Positions 18,573 to 31,079 of a stretch of 64,000 nucleotides of DNA are shown piece after piece. The translations under genes and the position numbers were made by a program. The stretch is from the NCBI GenBank assembly GCA_963793025.1, contig CAWBYL010000001.1, positions 124,001 to 188,000 of the forward strand, in the 5' to 3' direction. Numbering within the stretch: position 1 is the stretch's first letter; each line of letters begins with the position of its first letter. The notes under the pieces were generated by a model. It had not been told where the DNA came from. It made no database searches and saw only the letters and a list, made by a program, of their open reading frames with translations. Source of the stretch: CAWBYL01 sp963793025. Lineage in GTDB: Bacteria; Actinomycetota; Acidimicrobiia; Acidimicrobiales; Acidimicrobilacustridaceae.

Positions 18573-19628
18573 TCAGGCGATGGTGATGGTCGAGTCGAGG
18601 TAGACGTCCTGGATGGCGTTCAGCAACTCGATGCCGTCGGCGGTGGGTCGCTGGAAGGCCTTGCGACCCGAGATCAGACCGGTGCCGCCCGCCCGCTTGT
18701 TGATGACCGCGGTGCGCACGGCGTCGGCCATGTCGCTGGCCCCCTTGGACTCGCCACCGGAGTTGATGAGCCCGATGCGGCCCATGTAGCAGTTGGCCAC
18801 CTGCCAACGGGCGTAATCGATTGGGTTGTCGGCCACGAGGTCGCCGTAGACCAGCTTCGAGGTCTTGCCGTAGCCGGCCAGGGCGTTGTACCCGCCGTTC
18901 TTGGTGGGCAGCTTCTGCTTGATGATGTCGGCCTCGATGGTGACGCCGATGTGGTTGGCCTGGGCGGTCAGGTCGGCCGAGTCGTGGTAGTCCACCCCGT
19001 CCACCTTGAAGGCGTTGTTGCGCAGGTAGCACCACAGCACGGTGAACATCCCGAGCTCGTGGGCCCGGTGGAAGGCCTCGGCCACCTCGATGATCTGGCG
19101 GTGCGACTCCGGCGAGCCGAAGTAGATCGTGGCCCCCACGCCGGCGGCGCCGAGCTCGTAGGCCTCCTCGACCGACCCGAACATGATCTGGTCGTACTCG
19201 TTCGGGTACGTCATCAGCTCGTTGTGGTTGATCTTCACGATGAAAGGGATCTTGTGGGCGTACTGGCGCGAGCACATCCCCAGGACGCCGAACGTGGTGG
19301 CCACCGCGTTGCAGCCGCCCTCGACCGCCAGCTCGACGATGTTCTTCGGATCGAAGTACTTCGGGTTGGGGGCGAACGACGCCGCACCCGAGTGCTCGAT
19401 GCCCTGGTCCACAGGGAGGATCGACACGTAGCCGGTGTCGGCCAGGCGACCGTGACCGAAGAGGGCCTGGAGGTTGCGGAGCACCTGCGGCGACCGGTCG
19501 GTCCCGGCGTACACCCGGTCGACGATGTCGCCACCGGGGTGCGTGAGCTCGTCAGCGGTGATTCCCTTGCACGTGTAGCTGAGCAGCTGGTCGGCGTCGT
19601 CGCCCAGCATCGCCTGGATGTCGGTCAT
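18573..19628 (-). CDS. fbaB: class I fructose-bisphosphate aldolase (FbaB/DhnA type)
   Basis: Cleaves or forms fructose 1,6-bisphosphate through a Schiff-base lysine, in glycolysis or gluconeogenesis. The 351 residues match the bacterial/archaeal DhnA-type fold: SILPVDQGIEHS, VKINHNELM, GAAGVGATIYFGSPES, GVTIEADIIKQKLP (carrying the candidate Schiff-base Lys) and the phosphate-binding loop NSGGESKG. This metal-independent enzyme is unlike the class II Fba of most actinobacteria. It stands alone, upstream of korA by 238 bp. The ATG at 19626-19628 is clear. Confidence 0.9.
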   Translation of the reverse strand: MTDIQAMLGDDADQLLSYTCKGITADELTHPGGDIVDRVYAGTDRSPQVLRNLQALFGHGRLADTGYVSILPVDQGIEHSGAASFAPNPKYFDPKNIVELAVEGGCNAVATTFGVLGMCSRQYAHKIPFIVKINHNELMTYPNEYDQIMFGSVEEAYELGAAGVGATIYFGSPESHRQIIEVAEAFHRAHELGMFTVLWCYLRNNAFKVDGVDYHDSADLTAQANHIGVTIEADIIKQKLPTKNGGYNALAGYGKTSKLVYGDLVADNPIDYARWQVANCYMGRIGLINSGGESKGASDMADAVRTAVINKRAGGTGLISGRKAFQRPTADGIELLNAIQDVYLDSTITIA

Positions 19629-19747
19629 GCCACTCCTCGATCACGCCGATGCGTCGGTGCACCGAACACTGTCGGTGACAAGCCTAGGCGAGCGCCCCAC
19701 CCGACCGGGAAGCGTCGACGCCGTCGCGATGGTGCCCGGACACGGCC

Positions 19748-20167
19748 TCAACCGTCGCTCGCGAGGACGAGTGGAACCACCCGGCCGAGAGCGGCCCGCA
19801 CGCGGGCCGTCGCCGAGGCGGGCACGACGCGCTCGGCCACCACCTCCGTACGGCTCGCGGTGGCGCCGCCGGCCCGGAAGAAGCGGCGCCGGACCCGCCC
19901 GACGACCACGACCTCCTGGGCGGGCACGAGGCGGCGAGCCGCCGCCGGCGGCGACATCAAGCTGACGGGCACGGACTCGGCCGGCTGGCCCTCGACCCGG
20001 ACGGTCACGTCGAAGGCGAGGACCGTGGCGCCCGACGGCAGGACCCGCTCCTCGGGCCGCCGACTCACGACCCCCCGGAGCACGACGACGTTCGTTCCGG
20101 GGGGTGGGCTGGACGACGGCGGGGTGGGCGTACGACGAGGTGCGGGTGCAGACGTGGATGCGGACAT
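19748..20167 (-). CDS. single-stranded DNA-binding protein-like OB-fold protein
   Basis: A 139-residue protein with a Pro/Ser/Thr-rich N-terminus (1-~28) followed by an OB fold like that of SSB: NVVVLRGVVSRRPEERVLPSGATVLAFDVTV, then SVPVSLMSP and VVVGRVRRRFFRAGG. It lacks the acidic C-terminal tip of canonical SSB and is shorter, so it is probably an accessory SSB-like protein rather than the essential replication SSB (not in this window). The ATG at 20165-20167 sits inside a potential hairpin that would also hide its ribosome site. Confidence 0.75.
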   Translation of the reverse strand: MSASTSAPAPRRTPTPPSSSPPPGTNVVVLRGVVSRRPEERVLPSGATVLAFDVTVRVEGQPAESVPVSLMSPPAAARRLVPAQEVVVVGRVRRRFFRAGGATASRTEVVAERVVPASATARVRAALGRVVPLVLASDG

Positions 20168-20230
20168 CGGGGACCTCCCCGGGACGGGGCCGCGTCCGCG
20201 ACCACGTTGGTGAACAGGGAAGGTCCCCGA
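20167..20230 (-). promoter_or_regulatory. 5'-leader stem that could mask the SSB-like start site
   Basis: On the mRNA strand TCGGGGACCT (20230-20221) pairs perfectly with AGGTCCCCGA (20176-20167), whose last base is the A of the ATG. The GGGAGGT ribosome site lies in or next to the downstream arm. Forming the stem would block translation, a layout often used for autoregulation by the encoded nucleic-acid-binding protein. The loop is 44 nt, so stability is only moderate. Confidence 0.45.
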
Positions 20231-20280
20231 CGCTACCGAGGGGGTGTGACACCGGGGACCGGTCGTCGGGCGGGGGCGCC

Positions 20281-22083
20281 TCAGCGCAGGTTGTGCAGGC
20301 GGTTGCCCACGTCGGCGAAGTCGCGATCGACGGCCCGGATGCGCTCGAAGAGGTCGCGCGCCCGAGGCAGCTCCCCGACCCGCTCGTACAGGTCGGCCAG
20401 GGCGTAGGCCCGCCGCAGGTGGTGCAGGTGGGGCGACTTCGGGAACCGCCATCCGTTCTCGAGCAGGCGGATGGCGTCGACCAGGCGATCCCGGTCGGCC
20501 AGCGCACCGGCGGCCACGATGCGGCCCTCGGTGACGAGCTCGGCGCTGGGTGAGGCCGCCTTCAGCTCGTCCCACAGGTCGTCGGCCTGCGGCCACTGGC
20601 GCAGGGCCCGGTAGCAGTCGGCCAGCACGGGATTCTGATCGACCGAGCCCGAGAGCAGCCGGTAGCCCTCGAGGGCCTTGGCCGCCGCCTTCCACTTCTC
20701 CTGGCGGTACAACGTGAGCCCGTACAGCTCGTGCACCGCCGCCACCGTGGGCGCCTCGTCGGTGAGCTTCTTGAGGATCCGAGCGGCGTCGCCGTAGCGC
20801 TCGGCCTCGAAGTGCTCGGCCGCCTCGGCCAGGCGCCGCTCGACCCGCTCGGTCCGAGCCGTGCCCACCGCCCGGGAGAGCTGCTCGCGCACCTCTTCGG
20901 CCAGGTTCAGCGGCACCGGTTCGCGCGCCGGTCGCTTGCGGCGCGTGCCGCCCCGGGCCACGGCGTCGGCGGCCTCGTCGCGGACGTCCTCGACCAGCAC
21001 CCACTCCTCGGCCCCACGGGCGTCGCGTTCGGCTCGTCGCTCGGCGTCGGCCTGCTCGGCCGCCACCGGGTCGCGCTCGCTGGACGGCGCGGCACGGCGG
21101 GCCGACGCCGGGGGGCGGCTGGGCTGGGAGGCCTCGACTGCGTCACGCCAGGCCCGAGACGCGCCCGACACCCGCTTGCCGGTGGCCGCTCCGGCCCCCC
21201 GACGGGCCACGCCGCCCCAGCTCTTGGGGGTCTCGAGGGCGGGGCCGTCCTCCCACCCGGGCCGGTCGCCACCGCGATCGTTGCGGTCACCCCGGTCGTC
21301 ACGCCGGCCCGAGCCGGGCGCGCTGCGCCGGCTGGCCCGATCGTCGGCCCCGGAGCGGCCGCCGTCGCCTCCACCCGGTCGGCCCGAGCCGGAACGACCC
21401 GAACCAGAGCGCCCCGCGGCGGACCGGGGAGGACCTCCACGGGTGGGCGGACGAGAGCCCGGGCGATCGTCGCGAGCGCCGGGGCCGGACGCACGAGATC
21501 CACTCCCGGAGCGCGGCTCGCCGGCCCGGGGACCGCCGGCCCCAGACCGGTCCGACGAGCGTGAGCCCCTGCTTCCCGGAGGACTCGACCAGTCCGGACT
21601 GTCGTAGCGGCTGCCCCGGTCGTCGTCACGGCCCCGGGAGGAACCACTCGACCGGCGTTCCCGATCGCCGTCGCGGCGCGAGGAGCGGGAGGACCCGGCC
21701 CCCGCCGAACGACCCGAGGAACCGCCGGGGCGACCCGACGAACCGCCGGGGCGACCCGACGAACTGCCGGGGCGCTCCGCTGATGACGATGGGCCGCGAC
21801 CGCTGCGGGCACCTTCGGAACGGGCGGACGCCGCCCCGCCTGACCGCGACGCACCAGGACCGGAACGACTCGAACCGCCCGAGGAGCGACCCGACGACGA
21901 CGATCCGCTGCGTCCGCCGCTCGTACCGGGCTTCGAACCTTGACGGCCGCCCGACCCCGAGCCGCCCCCCGACCGCTTGGACGAGCTCGACGACCGCCCC
22001 GCGGCGCCGGGACGACCACCGGCGGAGGAACCGCCGGGTCGGGCCCGCTTCGGGCGCGGCGAATCAGACGACGAGGGGGGCAT
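20281..22083 (-). CDS. TPR protein with long Ser/Arg/Gly-rich disordered N-terminus
   Basis: A 600-residue protein in two parts. Residues 1-~300 are almost only Ser, Arg, Gly, Pro and Asp, with many SGR, SSGR and RPGGSSGR repeats: clearly disordered, strongly basic and RGG-like. From ~330 the sequence becomes ordinary and ends in helical TPR-like repeats (about 420-600: AAEHFEAERYGDAARILKKL, HELYGLTLYRQEKWKAAAKAL and later units). By position near tyrS and the HAD/tlyA operon it looks like the actinobacterial TPR protein found there in mycobacteria and streptomycetes, whose function is unknown. RNA binding by the tail is inferred. The frame stays open throughout, so no frameshift is needed to explain the tail. 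Confidence 0.75.
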   Translation of the reverse strand: MPPSSSDSPRPKRARPGGSSAGGRPGAAGRSSSSSKRSGGGSGSGGRQGSKPGTSGGRSGSSSSGRSSGGSSRSGPGASRSGGAASARSEGARSGRGPSSSAERPGSSSGRPGGSSGRPGGSSGRSAGAGSSRSSRRDGDRERRSSGSSRGRDDDRGSRYDSPDWSSPPGSRGSRSSDRSGAGGPRAGEPRSGSGSRASGPGARDDRPGSRPPTRGGPPRSAAGRSGSGRSGSGRPGGGDGGRSGADDRASRRSAPGSGRRDDRGDRNDRGGDRPGWEDGPALETPKSWGGVARRGAGAATGKRVSGASRAWRDAVEASQPSRPPASARRAAPSSERDPVAAEQADAERRAERDARGAEEWVLVEDVRDEAADAVARGGTRRKRPAREPVPLNLAEEVREQLSRAVGTARTERVERRLAEAAEHFEAERYGDAARILKKLTDEAPTVAAVHELYGLTLYRQEKWKAAAKALEGYRLLSGSVDQNPVLADCYRALRQWPQADDLWDELKAASPSAELVTEGRIVAAGALADRDRLVDAIRLLENGWRFPKSPHLHHLRRAYALADLYERVGELPRARDLFERIRAVDRDFADVGNRLHNLR

Positions 22084-22143
22084 GGCGACAAACCTATCGG
22101 GATGGCCGGTGACCCCGGATCGGATGACCCGGAGCGAAAACGA

Positions 22144-22171
22144 CGAAAGGGCCCCAGAAGGGGCCCTTTCG
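22144..22171 (-). terminator. rho-independent terminator of the rRNA operon
   Basis: CGAAAGGGCCCC and GGGGCCCTTTCG form a perfect 12-bp stem around a 4-nt loop, only about 10 bp past the 5S 3' end. In the transcript the stem is followed by TCGTTTTCGC, giving a short U tract. This is the clearest intrinsic terminator in the window. Confidence 0.9.
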
Positions 22172-22179
22172 GTGAGAAA

Positions 22180-22296
22180 TCCGGCGGCGTCCTACTCTCC
22201 CAGGGAGTCTACTCCCAAGTACCATCGGCGCTGGTGGGCTTAACTTCCGTGTTCGAAATGGGAACGGGTGTGACCCCACCGCTGTGGCCACCGAAA
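22180..22296 (-). rRNA. rrf: 5S ribosomal RNA
   Basis: About 117 nt at the end of the operon. On the minus strand it opens with CGGTGGCCACAGCGG and ends AGGACGCCGCCGG, the paired ends of 5S helix I, and holds the conserved CCCGTTCCCATTTCGAAC-type region (seen at 22245-22268 in reverse). The ends are placed by pairing and may be off by a few bases. The 23S-5S spacer is about 80 bp and holds no tRNA. Confidence 0.93.
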
Positions 22297-22338
22297 CCTT
22301 TGTCAAAGAGCGCGGCGCCGCCGAGGCGGCTGCCTGCC

Positions 22339-22377
22339 CTCTTCAGAACTCCATAGCGAGCACGATCATCTTTGTCG

Positions 22378-22385
<8 letters not shown>
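22339..22385 (-). repeat. 3' arm of the 23S rRNA processing stem
   Basis: This stretch, just past the 23S 3' end, is nearly the exact reverse complement of 25434-25478 before the 23S 5' end. The two arms share CATAGCGAGCACGA and CATCTTTGT blocks. Pairing of the arms would form the long stem that RNase III cuts to release pre-23S rRNA. Confidence 0.8.
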
Positions 22386-27307
<4,922 letters not shown>

Positions 27308-27527
27308 GATCTCGGCCCCCGCCCGTGAAGGCGTGGACCACGATCGGTATGAAAAGTCCGAGAGAGAGGGGCTCTCCTCTCTTAATCTCGAAGTGGTGCA
27401 GATCGGGTTAGGACCCGCACCAGGAATTGCTTGGTGAACGATCACGACTCGTACGACCACCCTGTGCCGAAGCACGAGCTCGGGTGGACGCCGTGGCGGT
27501 GATCGCCCGCACTGGCTTTTTCGTCCT

Positions 27528-27548
27528 CTGTTCCGTTTTCAAGGAGCA
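27528..27548 (-). promoter_or_regulatory. boxA-like antitermination element in rRNA leader
   Basis: The transcribed strand reads TGCTCCTTGAAAAC followed by GGAACAG, which matches the actinobacterial rrn boxA pattern (TGTTCTTTGAGAAC...). It lies about 220 nt upstream of the 16S gene, between the promoters and the gene, where Nus factors load onto polymerase. Confidence 0.7.
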
Positions 27549-27675
27549 CATGACCGAGAAGGCCGGAGGCCTGAACTCGGTGCACTCTGTGTCGGCTCCG
27601 ACGCCGAGGCGTTGGTGCCGATGTTTGGCCCCGGTCTGTTCTCTGTGTGAGAACCGCTCCCCGAGGCGGAGAGCC

Positions 27676-27704
27676 ACCTTACCGGGCCCCTGACAACCGT
27701 GCAA
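27676..27704 (-). promoter_or_regulatory. rRNA promoter, downstream copy
   Basis: TTGCAC (27704-27699) and TAAGGT (27681-27676) are separated by exactly 17 bp, a good sigma-70-type pair about 370 bp upstream of 16S. A second pair lies about 104 bp further upstream. The leader in between also holds a GTTCTC-N5-GAGAAC palindrome (27639-27655 region). Confidence 0.75.
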
Positions 27705-27779
27705 CTCGACTCCGTGGAGCGGGTTGTGGTCGGGGGGCCCGCCTCGTCCGGATGAACCGGCCGTGGCGGCGGAAGAGGG

Positions 27780-27808
27780 AACCTAGCCGTGCGTTAACAC
27801 CCACGCAA
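27780..27808 (-). promoter_or_regulatory. rRNA promoter, upstream copy
   Basis: TTGCGT (27808-27803) and TAGGTT (27785-27780) are again 17 bp apart. It lies just downstream of the tyrS stop codon. Two tandem promoters feeding one rRNA operon is the usual actinobacterial pattern. Confidence 0.7.
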
Positions 27809-27829
27809 CCTGATGTTCGGTGTCGTTGG

Positions 27830-29119
27830 TCACACAGCGGCGCCCGAGGAGTCCCGCACGACGACGAATCGGCTCTTCTTTCCCTTGCGCACCATGGCAT
27901 AGCGGCCGAGGCGGAGGTCGGCCTCGTCGAGGGTGCGACCTTCGCCCACGGCCACGTCGTTGAGGTAGAGGCCCCCCTGGGCCACGAGACGGCGCCCCTC
28001 GCCCTTCGACGAGAAGGTTCCCGCCGCGGCCAGCAGGTCGACGAGGTCGCGACCCACGTCGCTGGCGGCCAGGGCCACCGTGGGGAGGCTGGCGGCCAAC
28101 TCCTGCCACTCCTCGGCCCCGAGCTCGGTGGCGGCGCGGGTGAAGCCCTGGGAGGCCCCCTCGGCCCGCCGCGCCGCTGCCTCCCCGTGGACCAGCGTGG
28201 TCACCGCTCGGGCCAGCGCCTGTTGGGCCCGTCGCTGCTCGGGAGCTTCGGTGTGCCCCTGCATGATCTCGGCCACCTCCGCGACCGGGAGCAGCGTGAG
28301 CTGCAGGAGGAAGCGCTCGACGTCACGGTCGTCGACGTTCACGAAGTACTGGAAGAAGGCGTAGGGGGTGGTCCGCTCGGACGACAGCCACACCGATCCC
28401 TCCGCCGACTTCCCGAACTTGGCGCCATCGGCCCTGGTCACCAGGGGCACGGTGAGACCGTGCACGTGGTCGCCGGCCATCCGGCGGATGAGGTCGATGC
28501 CGGCGGTGATGTTCCCCCACTGGTCGGACCCACCGACCTGGAGCTCGACGCCGAGCTCGTCGTGCAGGTGCCGGTAGTCGTTGGCCTGGAGCAGCATGTA
28601 GCTGAACTCGGTGAAGGAGATCCCGGCCTCGCTCTGCACCCTCGCCCGCACCGACTCCTTGGCCAGCATCGTGTTCACGGTGACGTGCTTGCCCACGTCG
28701 CGCAGGAAGTCGAGGACACCCATGGGCGCGGTCCAGTCCCGGTTGTCCACCAGCCGGGCCTGGGCCGGGCCGGGGGCGAAGTCGAGCAGGCGCTCGAGCT
28801 GGCCCTTGATGGCGGCCAGGTTGGCGTCGAGGGTGTCGGCGTCGAGCAGGTTGCGCTCGGAGGAGCGACCGCCCGGGTCACCGATCATGCCGGTGGCGCC
28901 CCCCGCCAGGGCCACCGGAGGGTGGCCGAACTGCTGGAAGCGGCGCAGGAGGAGCAACGGCACCAGGTTGCCCACGTGCAGGCTGTCGGCCGTCGGATCG
29001 AACCCGGCATACACGACCACGGGCCCGGATCGGAGCCGGTCGCCGAGCTGGTCCAGGTCGGTCGAGTCGTGCACCAGCCCGCGGGCGTGGAGATCGGCGA
29101 GGACGTCGGCAGGGCTCAC
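27830..29119 (-). CDS. tyrS: tyrosyl-tRNA synthetase
   Basis: Charges tRNA-Tyr. The 429-residue class I synthetase has the HIGH-type motif HVGN after FDPTADSL, the Tyr-binding QVGGSDQWGNI segment, the KMSKS-type motif KFGKS and a C-terminal S4-like RNA-binding domain (about 365-429). It is the bacterial TyrRS of normal length. Start is GTG at 29117-29119, giving MSPADVLADLHARGLV. Position next to mpg matches mycobacteria. No T-box leader is visible in the 83-bp divergent gap upstream. Confidence 0.96.
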   Translation of the reverse strand: MSPADVLADLHARGLVHDSTDLDQLGDRLRSGPVVVYAGFDPTADSLHVGNLVPLLLLRRFQQFGHPPVALAGGATGMIGDPGGRSSERNLLDADTLDANLAAIKGQLERLLDFAPGPAQARLVDNRDWTAPMGVLDFLRDVGKHVTVNTMLAKESVRARVQSEAGISFTEFSYMLLQANDYRHLHDELGVELQVGGSDQWGNITAGIDLIRRMAGDHVHGLTVPLVTRADGAKFGKSAEGSVWLSSERTTPYAFFQYFVNVDDRDVERFLLQLTLLPVAEVAEIMQGHTEAPEQRRAQQALARAVTTLVHGEAAARRAEGASQGFTRAATELGAEEWQELAASLPTVALAASDVGRDLVDLLAAAGTFSSKGEGRRLVAQGGLYLNDVAVGEGRTLDEADLRLGRYAMVRKGKKSRFVVVRDSSGAAV

Positions 29120-29211
29120 GACCGGTCACTCTCCCCGCTGCGGCCGACGACGTCCAGCCCGATACGGCCGCCGACTGGCGACGACGGGCCACGCGGGCCA
29201 CAGTGAACGCC

Positions 29212-29793
29212 ATGTCGGACGCTCCCTCTCTCCCCGGCGGCTCGACCGACGTGGACATCGAGGACGACGACGCCGGCCCCCTCTCCCCCGGTCGGCGTAC
29301 GGCGCGCGCTCTGGCCCTGGGCGTGATGGTGGTCATCGCCGGCCTCTGGATCTACGCCCTGTGGGTCCCGAAGGACACGACACCTCCGGGGCGGATGAGC
29401 GACCGGACGTACTCGGAGGCGGCCCAGCCCATCTGCACCGACGCCGCCGCGATCATCGACGCCCTCCCGCCGGCCTACACCTCACCCGACGCCGGCGCCC
29501 GCGCCGACGTGGTCGCCGAGGCCAACGTCGCCCTGCAGACCATGCTGGTCAGGCTCGAAGGGATCGCCCCGCCGGCCAGCTCCGGCACCGACGGGCGCAT
29601 GATCCAGGAGTGGCTCGGCGACTGGCGCACCTACCTGGGCGACCGCGAGGCCTACGTCACCGCCCTCGAGACCGATCCCAACGCTCGCTTCTTCGTCACC
29701 GAGAAGGAAGGCGGGCAGATCACCAAGCCCATCGACTTCTTCGCGACCTACAACGAGATGACCAACTGCGTCACGCCGGGCGACCTGGCCTAG
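29212..29793 (+). CDS. single-pass membrane protein of unknown function
   Basis: I do not recognise a family. The 193-residue protein has an acidic cytoplasmic N-terminus (residues 1-~32, DVDIEDDDAGPLS), one hydrophobic helix (about 34-52, ALALGVMVVIAGLWIYALWV) and a ~140-residue outer domain with two Cys (in QPICTDAA and TNCVTPG) that could form a disulfide. The N-in orientation follows from the RR before the helix. ATG at 29212 is chosen; a GTG three codons earlier is possible. Its TAG stop shares the bases CTAG with the TAG stop of the convergent Nudix gene. Confidence 0.6.
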   Translation: MSDAPSLPGGSTDVDIEDDDAGPLSPGRRTARALALGVMVVIAGLWIYALWVPKDTTPPGRMSDRTYSEAAQPICTDAAAIIDALPPAYTSPDAGARADVVAEANVALQTMLVRLEGIAPPASSGTDGRMIQEWLGDWRTYLGDREAYVTALETDPNARFFVTEKEGGQITKPIDFFATYNEMTNCVTPGDLA

Positions 29794-30413
29794 GCCGTCG
29801 TACCGCCCGCGAGCCGGTCGACCAGTTCCAAGCCCCGCTGGGCGAGGCGGCGCAGGCTCACGTCGGCGTCGAGAGCGGCCAGTTCGGCCTCGTCGACCCA
29901 CCGGATCGACTCAGACTCGTGGTTGCCCACCAAGACGGCGCCTGGGGGGGCCACGACGACGAAGCGGACGTCGAGGTGCAGGTGGCTCGGGTCGGCGCCG
30001 GCGGGGATCTCGTGGATGTCCAGGTCGACCGGCACCCGAGCGACCTGCAGGCCCTCCAGGCCGGTCTCCTCGGACGCCTCGCGCCACGCGTTGGCCGCCA
30101 TGTCGCCGTGGCCGTCGGCGTGACCACCGGGCTGCAACCACCGGCGGAGCTTGGTGTGGAACAACACCACGAAACGGCGGGTCGACGGATCGACCACCAG
30201 CGCCGATCCGGTGAAGTGCCCGGCGATGCAGGAGCGCAGCAGGGCATCGGGATGGGCCCGGGCGAAGGCCTTCATGCGGGCGGCGGCGGCGGCCTGTTCG
30301 TCGTCGGGAGGGCGATACGACTCCAAGAGCGAGATGACGTCGCCCAGCCGACCCGGGTCCTGGGAGAGGTCGGGGACGAAGAGCTGCGGAACCGGGAGCT
30401 CGGGCGTGGGCAC
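29790..30413 (-). CDS. Nudix hydrolase
   Basis: A 207-residue protein with a Nudix core in the middle: RWLQPGGHADGHGDMAANAWREASEETGL (key residues Gly, Glu-replaced-by-Asp spacing, REASEETG) near residues 92-120. The N-terminal ~60 residues are helical, and the type LHLDVRFVVVAP suggests the family of Nudix proteins with N-terminal extension common in actinobacteria. Substrate is unknown. Start is GTG at 30411-30413. The next gene upstream on this strand, mpg, ends 10 bp away. Confidence 0.8.
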   Translation of the reverse strand: MPTPELPVPQLFVPDLSQDPGRLGDVISLLESYRPPDDEQAAAAARMKAFARAHPDALLRSCIAGHFTGSALVVDPSTRRFVVLFHTKLRRWLQPGGHADGHGDMAANAWREASEETGLEGLQVARVPVDLDIHEIPAGADPSHLHLDVRFVVVAPPGAVLVGNHESESIRWVDEAELAALDADVSLRRLAQRGLELVDRLAGGTTA

Positions 30414-30422
30414 CGTTCTTCC

Positions 30423-31079
30423 CTACCCCGGGGCCGAGCGGGATCGCCGGCCTGAACGCCCGCCGGAACGGAACGCGGACACGTTGGGGTCGTCCACCAC
30501 GAACCACCTCCAGGGGTGCTCGGCTCCCGCCGTGAGGCCGACGCGGGGCCCGACCCCGGGGGTGACGGGCGGTGAGGTGCCGTCGTCGACCACGGTCACG
30601 CCGCGGTCGACGGTGACCAGATCGGCACCGTCGTCGGCGCCGTCGAGGCCCATGGCCTGGCAGAGCTTGGCCGGACCGTTGCAGAGGTCCCGGACCCGCC
30701 GGGCGGCGGCGCGGCGGGCGAACATCTCCTCGATCCCGGTGAGGGGCGCTCCACCCCGGACGAGCACGGCCCCGGCCACCCCGCCGGGGCCGCACACCGC
30801 GTTGGCACACCAGTGCATGCCGTAGGTGAAGTAGACGTACAGGTGCCCGGCCGGACCGAACATCACCCCGGTGCGGGGAGTCCTCCCCCGGTAGGCGTGG
30901 CTCCCCGGATCCTCGGACCCGGCGTAGGCCTCGACCTCCACGATGCGCACCGACCGACCGCCCCGAACGAGCACCTTGTTGAGCAGCTCCGGAGCGACCT
31001 CACGGGAGTCGCGGTCGTAGAACGACCGCGGAAGGACCGGGCCGGGGAGCTCCCCTCCGGCCTCGACCGACGCGCTCAC
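30423..31079 (-). CDS. mpg: 3-methyladenine DNA glycosylase (AAG/Mpg type)
   Basis: Removes alkylated purines from DNA in base excision repair. The 218-residue protein shows the AAG signature: PRSFYDRDSREVAPELLNKVLV, IVEVEAYAGSEDPGSHAYRGRTPRT (carrying the catalytic Glu and Tyr), GHLYVYFTYGMHWCAN and CNGPAKLCQAMGL. The GTG start at 31077-31079 overlaps the argH stop (GTGA), so it is translated behind the arginine operon. The argH-mpg-tyrS order matches mycobacteria apart from spacing. Confidence 0.92.
   Translation of the reverse strand: MSASVEAGGELPGPVLPRSFYDRDSREVAPELLNKVLVRGGRSVRIVEVEAYAGSEDPGSHAYRGRTPRTGVMFGPAGHLYVYFTYGMHWCANAVCGPGGVAGAVLVRGGAPLTGIEEMFARRAAARRVRDLCNGPAKLCQAMGLDGADDGADLVTVDRGVTVVDDGTSPPVTPGVGPRVGLTAGAEHPWRWFVVDDPNVSAFRSGGRSGRRSRSAPG

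Larger units (their letters stand above)
27308..27829 (-). other. rRNA operon promoter and leader region
   Basis: The 522-bp stretch between tyrS and the 16S gene has no credible coding sequence. It holds two tandem promoters, a boxA-like element, a GTTCTC/GAGAAC palindrome and, near 27355-27380, an AGAGAGG/CCTCTCT hairpin in the leader RNA. Nothing else stands out. Confidence 0.8.
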
